Source: Ilumatobacteraceae bacterium
Lineage (GTDB): Bacteria > Actinomycetota > Acidimicrobiia > Acidimicrobiales > Ilumatobacteraceae
Assembly (NCBI GenBank): GCA_019090765.1
Contig: JAHRVJ010000356.1
Location: 1-8,258 of the forward strand
Direction of reading: 5' to 3'
DNA length: 8,258 nt
Shown here: piece after piece, positions 1 to 6,326 of the stretch
How positions within the stretch are numbered: position 1 is the first letter of the stretch
How the letters are laid out: the number at the start of each line of letters is the position of its first letter
The notes under the pieces: generated by a model
Seen by the model: the letters and a program-made list of their open reading frames with translations, nothing else
The model's database searches: none
Told to the model about the DNA's origin: nothing
Translations under genes and position numbers: made by a program

Positions 1-1722
1 GGTGGCGCCGTGATGGGGTTCTCCGTTGCTGGGCTCGCGCTGGCCGGCCTGATGTTTACGTACTTGCTCTTTGTTGAGTGGCTCGAAGTCGACCAAGCCT
101 TCGAGATTGTCACGGCCTTTGGTCTCGGTGCCTCCTCGATCGCACTGTTCTCCCGTGTCGGCGGCGGCATCTACACCAAGGCTGCCGATGTCGGCGCAGA
201 CCTGGTGGGCAAGGTCGAAGCTGGTATCCCCGAAGACGATCCGCGCAACCCCGCCACGATCGCCGACAATGTGGGCGACAATGTCGGCGACGTTGCCGGG
301 ATGGGTGCTGACTTGTTCGAGTCTTATGCCGGATCGATCATTGCTCCGATCTCGCTGACCGCATTCGCGTTCGGACTTACCGCATCGGAGGCCGGCAATG
401 ACGCCGTGCTGCCAATGCTCGTCTTCCCGATGGCCATTGCCTTCGTCGGCATGATCGCATCGATCATCGGCTCGTTCTTTGTTAAGGGCGGCGACTCGAC
501 TGACTCCAAGGCTCTCAGCCGCGCCCTCCACATGGGCACCAACGTGGCCATGGCGATCACGGCCGTCGCAACTGTCGGAATTGCGTTCTGGCTGTTCGGC
601 GACAGCGACCTGTTCGACAAGCCTTGGGGCCTCGCTATCTCGGTACTCGGTGGACTCATCGTCGGCTGGGCGCTTGGCAAGACAGCCGAGTACTACACCT
701 CCGATCACTACGGCCCGGTCAAGAAAATCGCCGAGCAAACCGAAACCGGTGCAGCAACAACGATTCTCTCCGGTCTCAGCAGCGGCATGCAGTCGGTTGC
801 GGCCTCGGTGGCCTTGATCCTGGCCGGTGTTGGCATTGCCTACTGGGGTGGCGAGCAAACGTTCATTGGCGAAGGAGGCGGCGTTTACGGCATCGCCGTC
901 GCTGCCATCGGCATGCTCGCAACAACCGGTGTGGTCGTATCGGTTGATGCTTACGGGCCAATCGCCGACAACGCAGGCGGCATCGCAGAGATGGCTGAGC
1001 TTGACCCATCGGTCCGCGAGGTCACCGACGCACTCGACTCGCTCGGCAACACCACTGCCGCTATTGCCAAGGGCTTCGCTGTTGGGTCAGCAGCCCTTAC
1101 CGCTCTGGCCCTGTTCAAGAGCTTCGAATTCGCGATCCGCGAAGCCGACCCAAGCGCGGCACTAAACCTCGATATCGGTGAAGTCGACGTGTTCATTGGT
1201 CTCTTCATCGGTGCGGCATTGCCGTTCCTCTTCGCGGCGCTCACCATCGACGCCGTCGGCCGTGCAGCAACCAAGATGATCGAAGAAGTTCGCCGTCAGT
1301 TCCGTGAGATTCCCGGCCTACGCGAAGGCGAGCCCGGCGTCGTTCCTGATTCGGCACGCTGTGTCGAGATCTCAACCGAAGCGTCGCTTCGCGAAATGAT
1401 CATTCCTGGAGCACTCGCCGTCGTGGTTCCCCTAGTGGTCGGATTTGTCAGCGTTGATGCGCTCGGCGGATTGCTCGCCGGCGGCCTCGTCACCGGCTTC
1501 GCCCTGGCCATCTTCATGGCCAACTCGGGCGGGGCGTGGGACAACGCCAAGAAGTACATCGAGTCGGGCGCGCATGGCGGCAAGGGGAGCGAACAACATA
1601 AGGCTGCTGTCGTTGGCGACACGGTTGGCGACCCCTTCAAGGACACTTCCGGACCATCAATGAACATCCTCATCAAGGTGATGACGATCGTTTCGCTGGT
1701 GTTCGCTTCGGCGTTCGTCTGA
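1..1722 (+). CDS. hppA: Membrane-bound K+-type ion-pumping pyrophosphatase, 5' truncated
   Basis: Integral membrane enzyme that hydrolyses cytoplasmic pyrophosphate and pumps H+ (or Na+) across the membrane. The reading frame is open to base 1 and reads GGAVMGF there, a motif internal to this family. The GTG at 10 is therefore not the start, and roughly the first 100-200 residues lie outside the window; 573 codons plus TGA remain. Family signatures are intact: DVGADLVGKVE (187-219), DDPRNPATIADNVGDNVGD (from 235), ADLFESY (307-327), GGAWDNAKKYIE near 1530-1562 and GDTVGDPFKDTSGPSMNIL near 1615-1670. These supply the Asp, Lys and Glu residues that bind Mg-pyrophosphate, spread among many hydrophobic helices. 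The GNTTAAIAKG motif (1045-1074) has Ala where K+-independent enzymes have Lys, which points to the K+-dependent subfamily. The pumped ion is not settled by sequence alone. The gene converges on the DUF3097 gene with no intergenic base. Confidence 0.97.
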   Translation, partial: GGAVMGFSVAGLALAGLMFTYLLFVEWLEVDQAFEIVTAFGLGASSIALFSRVGGGIYTKAADVGADLVGKVEAGIPEDDPRNPATIADNVGDNVGDVAGMGADLFESYAGSIIAPISLTAFAFGLTASEAGNDAVLPMLVFPMAIAFVGMIASIIGSFFVKGGDSTDSKALSRALHMGTNVAMAITAVATVGIAFWLFGDSDLFDKPWGLAISVLGGLIVGWALGKTAEYYTSDHYGPVKKIAEQTETGAATTILSGLSSGMQSVAASVALILAGVGIAYWGGEQTFIGEGGGVYGIAVAAIGMLATTGVVVSVDAYGPIADNAGGIAEMAELDPSVREVTDALDSLGNTTAAIAKGFAVGSAALTALALFKSFEFAIREADPSAALNLDIGEVDVFIGLFIGAALPFLFAALTIDAVGRAATKMIEEVRRQFREIPGLREGEPGVVPDSARCVEISTEASLREMIIPGALAVVVPLVVGFVSVDALGGLLAGGLVTGFALAIFMANSGGAWDNAKKYIESGAHGGKGSEQHKAAVVGDTVGDPFKDTSGPSMNILIKVMTIVSLVFASAFV

Positions 1723-2541
1723 TCAATCAGCTTCGGCTACGAAATCAATCAGCTGCTCGACCGCCCCGACCAGTTCAGGGCGGAGATCAGCAAAAGTACT
1801 GACCCGATTTCGTAGCCGCGGCCAAAACCCTTCGAATGGCTCGCCGAGCGCCGCGCACATCCCTTCTTTCCAGGGCTTATCGCCCTTAGGGATCTCAGGC
1901 CACGCATCGAGTCCGATCACCTTGGGGCGGATACCTGCCCACACGTCGACGAAGGGGTGACCCGTCACGAGCACGTTCGGGTCGACAACGGTTGCTGCGA
2001 TCCGCGTCTCTTTCGAGCCGGGGACCAGATGGTCGAGCAGAACCCCCAGGCGGCGATTGCCGGCTGGTCCGAAGTCGGCGACTGCGGCGGCCAGATCGTC
2101 GGCACCGTGCAGCGGTTCAACGACGATACCGAGTTCACGAAGGTCGTCGCCCCAAACGTGTTCGAGAAGCTCGGCATCATGTTTGCCCTCGACCCAAATT
2201 CGGCTGGCCTGCGCAACTCTTGCCCGGCTATCGCCAGCGACTGAGCCTGAGGCTGTAATTCGTTCGCTCGCGGTATTGACTCGTGCCGGTCTAACGAGCG
2301 TGACCCACTTACCGCCAACACCAAACCCACCCGGCTTCCATGTGAAGTGGCGGATGTAGTTCTCACGATTCTGGAGCGTGATGCCCTCCGCGTTCCAGCG
2401 AACTACTTCGCCTTGGAAACCGCTCGATCGATCAGCGACAAGCATGGCCATTTCGACTGTCACACTGGAGTAGGTCGGCCCGCGCTGCTGCGCCGCGAAG
2501 TCGTCGAGGATGTCACCAGATGTTCCCTTGGGGTACGGCAC
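1723..2541 (-). CDS. DUF3097 family protein, possible Toprim-like core
   Basis: This 272-residue protein matches my recollection of the DUF3097 family, common in actinobacteria and without an established function. It begins MPYPKGTSGDIL from a GTG at 2541-2539. The N-terminal half (about 25-90) looks like a small beta-rich domain with RWNAEGITL and WKPGGFGVGGKWVTLV. The middle carries IWVEGKHDAELL (115-126) followed by RRLGVLLDHLVPGSKE (163-178). That pairing of a Glu-Gly-Lys-x-Asp motif with a strand ending in Asp (E118, D122, D170) resembles a Toprim fold, but the usual second Asp of the DxD motif is His171 or later, so catalysis is uncertain. No Shine-Dalgarno is seen; an extended -10-like element sits 6 nt before the GTG, which suggests a leaderless start. 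It lies 87 bp downstream of the amine oxidase gene on the same strand and may or may not be co-transcribed with it. Confidence 0.9.
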   Translation of the reverse strand: MPYPKGTSGDILDDFAAQQRGPTYSSVTVEMAMLVADRSSGFQGEVVRWNAEGITLQNRENYIRHFTWKPGGFGVGGKWVTLVRPARVNTASERITASGSVAGDSRARVAQASRIWVEGKHDAELLEHVWGDDLRELGIVVEPLHGADDLAAAVADFGPAGNRRLGVLLDHLVPGSKETRIAATVVDPNVLVTGHPFVDVWAGIRPKVIGLDAWPEIPKGDKPWKEGMCAALGEPFEGFWPRLRNRVSTFADLRPELVGAVEQLIDFVAEAD

Positions 2542-2573
2542 CGCCCTATTGTCGCAGTCCAGCCAGCTGACAA
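2542..2573 (-). promoter_or_regulatory. Candidate leaderless promoter of the DUF3097 gene
   Basis: Reading the minus strand, TTGTCA (2573-2568) is followed 14 nt later by TGCGACAAT (2556-2548), an extended -10 form with A at position 2 and T at position 6. The -10 hexamer ends 6 nt before the GTG, so transcription would start at or next to the start codon. The -35 spacing is shorter than usual and the assignment is tentative. Confidence 0.35.
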
Positions 2574-2628
2574 CGGTGACCAGCGCTCAGCAAGAACAGG
2601 CCGCCTTCGCTGAAGCAGCGACACGCCG

Positions 2629-3822
2629 TTAGGGGAACATCTCCTCGATCGCGTCGCTGGCGGCCTTCACCGCTGTGTGAACTGAACTCCAATCGGAGGA
2701 ACGGGTATAACTACATCCGGCCATGAATACATGGGGTCCAATGTTCTGTCCAAGGATCTGAGAGATATCAGAGTCAGCATTGTCGGCTAGGTACGCGGCT
2801 CTGACGAAGGGCTCGTTCTTCCAGTTCTGCGACGTGTGTTGGATATAGGTGCGCGATGCGGCGCCGTCAAAAAGGGCATCCAGTTCAGCGAGGATGAAAT
2901 CGCGCAACTCATCGCCTGGGTCTAGCTCCTGGTACCGGTGGGCAGACTCGCCGACCACGAATAGGCCGAGCACATTGGCATCTGACTCCTGTCCGTAGGC
3001 AGCGTCATAGTACGCCCACTGTTCGTCTGCGCTGCCATCCCCCGCTTCGACGAACACTGGGTAGAAGGCTTCGTCAAACTCCAAGAAGACCTTCATGCCG
3101 GTCCAGATGTTGGCGCGGTCAAGAGCCTCGACGTGGCTCTCGGGTAGCCCTGGCGTGAACTCGATGTCACCGTCTTGGAGAATCTTCATCGGCACAGTGA
3201 GGATGACGCGGTCAGCTACCCACTCCCCACCCTCAGCATCGGTGAGCGTCACCATGTCGCCGCCATGGTCAATGGCAACGATCTGGGTGTCGAACACCAT
3301 ACGGTCGGCGATATTGGGCACGATGTACTCGTCAAAAAAGTCGAGCCAGGTACTTCCCACAAACTTCAGGTCGTCGAACCCTGTGCCCATCGTGTCGTAA
3401 ACGAGTTCACCATCGATGACCTCTGCAACCGGGTCGCTGGGGAGGTACCCACGCATTTGCTGGGAAATGATCACCGAACCGTCGTTGACGATTTGGGCCA
3501 AGGTCGATTCGGCGGCGTGCAGCCATTCGGCACCCAGCGGAATGGGAAAGTCGACGAAGTCGTCGGTGCGTTTCACCCGGCCGCCGGGTATCGATGCGGC
3601 CTCAAGGATCTGGAAGTCAATCCCGCGCTGAGCGAGAAGGTGGCCAGCGGACATCCCGGCGACGCCCGCTCCGATAACGAGTACCCGTTCATCTGGTTCT
3701 GCTTCAGCACTCTCTGCGCCGTCGTCCTCATCCTCAAGCGGATTACTGCACCCGGCCAGCACACCGCCTACGCCAAGCAACGATGCGATAGCGATGAACT
3801 CGCGTCGATTGATTTCGTGCAT
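2629..3822 (-). CDS. Exported FAD-dependent amine-oxidase-like Tat lipoprotein
   Basis: A 397-residue flavoprotein of the monoamine-oxidase/phytoene-desaturase superfamily; the substrate cannot be told. I chose the ATG at 3822-3820 because it places a twin-arginine signal at the N-terminus (NRREFI, residues 5-10), followed by a hydrophobic stretch and lipobox LAGC (22-25, lipid on Cys25). A GGGAG ribosome site lies 7 nt upstream. The longer open frame reaching 4179 only covers antisense of the next gene. After an acidic linker (29-45) come the FAD Rossmann motif GAGVAG (51-56), Glu74 for the ribose, and the GGR motif (80-82). TGMKVFLEF holds Lys244, matching the flavin-proximal Lys of amine oxidases, and QNWKNEPFVRAAY lies near the end. 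The closing FAD motif reads FMAGCS, with Cys370 where many homologues have Glu. The protein probably folds with FAD in the cytoplasm before export and sits on the outer face of the membrane. Its neighbour across the divergent promoter region is also a lipoprotein. Confidence 0.9.
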   Translation of the reverse strand: MHEINRREFIAIASLLGVGGVLAGCSNPLEDEDDGAESAEAEPDERVLVIGAGVAGMSAGHLLAQRGIDFQILEAASIPGGRVKRTDDFVDFPIPLGAEWLHAAESTLAQIVNDGSVIISQQMRGYLPSDPVAEVIDGELVYDTMGTGFDDLKFVGSTWLDFFDEYIVPNIADRMVFDTQIVAIDHGGDMVTLTDAEGGEWVADRVILTVPMKILQDGDIEFTPGLPESHVEALDRANIWTGMKVFLEFDEAFYPVFVEAGDGSADEQWAYYDAAYGQESDANVLGLFVVGESAHRYQELDPGDELRDFILAELDALFDGAASRTYIQHTSQNWKNEPFVRAAYLADNADSDISQILGQNIGPHVFMAGCSYTRSSDWSSVHTAVKAASDAIEEMFP

Positions 3823-3941
3823 GACTGAACTCCCAGTACCTAATGGCGGAACAGGTTTGGTTTGACGATCCTCAAAGCACCGGTGAAGCTCGGCCGGGGA
3901 ACCCGCGGGAACCGGATGGCCGTCGACGGCGTCCAATCGAC
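3823..3941. promoter_or_regulatory. Divergent intergenic region between two lipoprotein genes
   Basis: These 119 bp separate the start codons of the amine oxidase (minus) and the DUF4349 protein (plus), so promoters for both should lie here. On the minus strand the GGGAG ribosome site maps to 3830-3834. On the plus strand TTGACG at 3862-3867 is a fair -35 match, with a weak GAAGCT 17 nt later (3885-3890). I see no convincing -10 for the minus gene, and no Shine-Dalgarno for the ATG at 3942. Confidence 0.4.
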
Positions 3942-4994
3942 ATGAGGAGATTAACCAAAAACACCACAGCCCTAGCCGTACTAGTTGTATTGGGGGTCTC
4001 CGCTTGTTCGAGCGGCGGCGCCAACGACTCCAGCCTTGGGTCCCTCGACGACCCTGACAACCAGTTCGTCGCCGATTCAGTTTCCCCAGCGATCGACTCC
4101 GAATCCACAAGGGATGAATCTGGCGAAGCACCCGTCGCGAACGAGTCAACCGCTGGGTCGGTTGCTCCGTCAGCGCCATTGAATCTCGACGGATACGGGC
4201 GGGCCATCGCAGTTGAAGCAGGCGTGGTGATCGGCACCCCCAACATTCGGCAGGCAGTTGACGACGCGCTAGTCGTCGTTAGACAAAACAACGGCAGCGT
4301 GTACAACGCCGACGTCAACATTGGCGACGTGCTCGAAGACGGCAGCGTTAACGGCAGCGGACGCCTCACGGTGAAGGTGCCGCCACGCGACCTTGATGCA
4401 CTCATCGCCGATCTTGACCAGACCGCCGGAACCTTGCTGGGTCGCACACAGTCGTCCGACGATGTGACCGAACAGCTCATCGACATCGATATCAGGCTTC
4501 GCGTTGAGCGAACCACGATTGAGCAGTTCGAAGTGCTGCTGGCCGAGGCCAGCACCTTCAGCGACATCGTAACGATCCAACAAGTCATCACCGAGCACAC
4601 GATCGTCGTCGAGCAACTACTGGCAACCCAACGCAACATCGAACAACGGGTTGAACTGTCGACGCTCACGATCGACCTGCTCTATGTGGCACCGGGTGCC
4701 GTCGCAGAAGAACCAGTAATCAACGAAGACGACGGCATCACCGACGCCTTCCGCTCGGGGTGGGATGTCTTCGCCGGCATCATGTTTGCTCTCGGTTTCG
4801 TCCTTGCCGTAGCAACTCCGTTCATCATCGTGGCGGCGATCGTGTTGTCGATCATCTGGCTGTTCGACCGCCGTCGCAGGGCACGGGCACGACGCGCAGC
4901 AGGCCTCGATCACTTGCCGATACCTAGCCCAGCTGACTCCTCAGAGGCGGCGGACCAGACCGACGACGATGCCCTAACCGGGCCTCGTTCATAG
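3942..4994 (+). CDS. DUF4349 lipoprotein with C-terminal membrane helix
   Basis: This 350-residue envelope protein has DUF4349 family architecture; its molecular role is unknown. The ATG at 3942 was preferred over one 99 nt upstream because it puts the signal peptide first: MRRLTKN, hydrophobic residues 9-21, and lipobox VSAC with Cys22. A low-complexity Ser/Asp/Glu linker (23-80) follows. The DUF4349 region begins near 86 and has the typical flow: a strand pair up to VKVPPRDLDALIADL (144-158), a GTLLGRTQSSDDVTEQ segment, a long amphipathic probable coiled coil (about 175-240), then STLTIDLLYVAP. One hydrophobic transmembrane stretch spans about 278-308, followed by a basic tail (RRRARARR, 311-318) that should be cytoplasmic, then an acidic end. 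The protein therefore appears anchored by both its N-terminal lipid and its C-terminal helix. No good Shine-Dalgarno precedes the start. It lies 43 nt upstream of the SCP2 gene and may be transcribed with it. Confidence 0.9.
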   Translation: MRRLTKNTTALAVLVVLGVSACSSGGANDSSLGSLDDPDNQFVADSVSPAIDSESTRDESGEAPVANESTAGSVAPSAPLNLDGYGRAIAVEAGVVIGTPNIRQAVDDALVVVRQNNGSVYNADVNIGDVLEDGSVNGSGRLTVKVPPRDLDALIADLDQTAGTLLGRTQSSDDVTEQLIDIDIRLRVERTTIEQFEVLLAEASTFSDIVTIQQVITEHTIVVEQLLATQRNIEQRVELSTLTIDLLYVAPGAVAEEPVINEDDGITDAFRSGWDVFAGIMFALGFVLAVATPFIIVAAIVLSIIWLFDRRRRARARRAAGLDHLPIPSPADSSEAADQTDDDALTGPRS

Positions 4995-4995
4995 C

Positions 4996-5050
4996 GGTAC
5001 GGCGGATCATGCCCCGAGATCGGGCAGACTACGGGGCATGATCAGGTACC
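4996..5050 (+). promoter_or_regulatory. Large hairpin overlapping the SCP2 start codon
   Basis: A perfect 12-bp inverted repeat pairs GATCATGCCCCG (5005-5016) with CGGGGCATGATC (5032-5043), leaving a 15-nt loop. Beyond a 4/2-nt internal loop, a further 5 bp pair GGTAC (4996-5000) with GTACC (5046-5050). The structure starts one base after the stop region of the DUF4349 gene and contains the ATG at 5038-5040 and the only G-rich stretch before it. No T-run follows, so it is not a classical intrinsic terminator. Translation control, transcript-end protection or a protein-binding palindrome are all possible. Confidence 0.6.
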
Positions 5051-5430
5051 TAAGTCTTGATTGGATTGCCGCACTATCAAGCGAGGTCGCAGCCAGCGAG
5101 CAAATGCGTGAGATCGCACAATCCCATCGCATCGGAGTCACCCAGGTGGTGAGCGACGGACCCGAAGGCGACGTCACCTACCACCTGGTGGTTGGCGACG
5201 GTGAGGCACAGTTCGGCCCAGGGGCGGCGGACCCCGAAGACGTCAAAATGGAGCAAGACTGGTCTACGGCGATCGCCGTTGCCACCGGTGAACTCAATGC
5301 TCAAGAGGCGTTCATCAGCGGCAAGATCCGGCTCTTCGGTGACCAGCAGAAGCTGCTCGACGCACAGCCTGTCTTCGGCGGCCTCGCCGCCATATTCGCC
5401 ACTGTGCAAGATCGCACGAAGTACGAGTAA
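5038..5430 (+). CDS. SCP2 sterol-carrier-like single-domain protein
   Basis: A 130-residue cytoplasmic protein of the SCP2 fold, which in general binds hydrophobic ligands such as lipids or acyl chains in a tunnel; the ligand here is unknown. The sequence follows the actinobacterial form of the family: an N-terminal YLSLDWIAAL helix, a beta sheet with GDVTYHLVVGDGEAQFGPG (43-61), then PEDVKMEQDWSTAIAVATGE (66-85), and the typical AQEAFISGKIRLFGDQQKLL (88-107) before a closing helix. There is no signal peptide and no second domain, so it is the whole family length. The ATG at 5038 is supported by family N-termini but has no well-spaced ribosome site. It is embedded in the hairpin described separately, and a weak -10-like CAGACT (5025-5030) could allow leaderless expression. 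It ends 17 nt before the DNA glycosylase gene and is probably co-transcribed with it. Confidence 0.9.
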   Translation: MIRYLSLDWIAALSSEVAASEQMREIAQSHRIGVTQVVSDGPEGDVTYHLVVGDGEAQFGPGAADPEDVKMEQDWSTAIAVATGELNAQEAFISGKIRLFGDQQKLLDAQPVFGGLAAIFATVQDRTKYE

Positions 5431-5447
5431 CGCAGGAGCCGTCGCCG

Positions 5448-6314
5448 ATGCCTGAAGTGCCCGAGGTGGCGGCCCACGCCGAGCGGCTGAGCGAGCAGTT
5501 TGCCGGCCGCATCCTGTCGCAGTTCAAACCGTTCAACTTCACCGCACTCAAGACTGCGCTTCCCGCACCCGAAGACGCCTACGGCTTACCGTTGCTCAGT
5601 ATCAGCCAGCGCGGCAAGTACCTGTTGTTGCGCTTCGAGCCGGTCACCTTCGTAGTGCATCTGATGCAGGGAGGACGGTTGTTACCCGACACGAAGCTGT
5701 CTGCGAAACCACGCGGTGGTCAAGCTCGATTCACCTTCGAACCAGCAGAGCCAGACGCCGACTCATTCGACGCTGACGCGCTGCTGTTAACCGAACAAGG
5801 CAAGGAACGCCGTGCGGGGGTGTGGTGCGTCGAAAGCGATGGAGCGCTAGCGACCCCACCGCTCGACAGGCTGGGGCCGGAAGCGGCGACCATCACGACC
5901 GACGAAATGGCAAACCTGTTCGCAAAGAATTCGATGCGCCTCCACGGCTTCCTCCGCGACCAGCGCGTCATCGCAGGCGTTGGAAGGCGGCTCGCAAATG
6001 AGATCTGTCACCGAGCCCAGGTCTCCCCTTTCGCAACAACCAAGAAGCTAGGTTCCGCAGGGGCCGCGAAGATCGCCGACGCCACGCGGTCATGTATCGC
6101 TGAGAGCTTGACCGAAGAGCGCGGCCGCGCCGACATGAGCTCGTCGAAAGACCGTCACAGTGCCGTCCACCGACGAACCGGCGAATCGTGCCCAGAATGC
6201 GGTGACACTGTGCGCGCCGTTGAGTACTCCGGCTACACCGTCAACTACTGCGCGAAATGTCAGACGAATGGCAAAGTTCTGGCCGACAACACAACAAGCA
6301 AGTTCCTCAAGTAA
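5448..6314 (+). CDS. Fpg/Nei-family DNA glycosylase
   Basis: A 288-residue base-excision repair enzyme that should remove oxidised bases and cut the abasic strand by beta/delta-elimination. It starts MPEVPEV, so after Met removal Pro2 is the nucleophile and Glu3 the acid; Lys57 in QRGKYLLL corresponds to the conserved active-site Lys. The chain has HLMQGGRL (71-78), a helix-two-turn-helix region around GFLRDQRVIAGVGRRLANEI (167-186), and a C-terminal zinc ribbon with Cys248, Cys251, Cys268 and Cys271 in the family spacing C-x2-C-x16-C-x2-C. The ribbon continues into CQTNGKVLAD and a short Lys-ended tail, a form I associate with actinobacterial Fpg/Nei-like proteins rather than classical MutM. 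Two residues differ from classical Fpg: Arg180 where the GIGN motif has Asn, and Tyr263 where the zinc-finger Arg is expected. The exact lesion range is unknown. AGGAG (5434-5438) lies 9 nt before the ATG. The gene sits between the SCP2 gene and deoD. Confidence 0.93.
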   Translation: MPEVPEVAAHAERLSEQFAGRILSQFKPFNFTALKTALPAPEDAYGLPLLSISQRGKYLLLRFEPVTFVVHLMQGGRLLPDTKLSAKPRGGQARFTFEPAEPDADSFDADALLLTEQGKERRAGVWCVESDGALATPPLDRLGPEAATITTDEMANLFAKNSMRLHGFLRDQRVIAGVGRRLANEICHRAQVSPFATTKKLGSAGAAKIADATRSCIAESLTEERGRADMSSSKDRHSAVHRRTGESCPECGDTVRAVEYSGYTVNYCAKCQTNGKVLADNTTSKFLK

Positions 6315-6320
6315 TACCTT
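6315..6320 (+). promoter_or_regulatory. Candidate leaderless -10 element for deoD
   Basis: TACCTT fits the TANNNT -10 consensus and ends 6 nt before the deoD ATG (6327), placing the transcript start at the start codon. No Shine-Dalgarno exists in the 12-nt gap after the glycosylase stop, which supports leaderless initiation. No clear -35 is visible. Confidence 0.4.
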
Positions 6321-6326
6321 TGCAGC

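Noticed and set aside
1722..1754. 11-nt direct repeat ATCAATCAGCT at 1722 and 1744
   Set aside because: Lies in the C-terminal coding sequence of the DUF3097 gene (LID and AD-stop codons); probably chance.
2608..2620. Hairpin CGCTG-AAG-CAGCG after the amine oxidase stop as a terminator
   Set aside because: Only a 5-bp stem and no T-run on the minus strand; too weak to call.
3175..3828. 217-codon plus-strand frame opposite the amine oxidase
   Set aside because: No recognisable domain or ribosome site; it mirrors a well-supported coding sequence.
3843..3941. Upstream in-frame ATG for the DUF4349 gene
   Set aside because: It would put 33 charged residues before the lipoprotein signal peptide and has no ribosome site.
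3823..4179. N-terminal extension of the amine oxidase frame through the divergent gene
   Set aside because: The extension is Arg/Trp-rich antisense of the DUF4349 gene; the Tat signal and GGGAG ribosome site fix the start at 3822.
3872..4669. 265-codon minus-strand open frame opposite the DUF4349 gene
   Set aside because: Ser/Thr-rich composition without domains, typical of an antisense shadow in GC-rich DNA.
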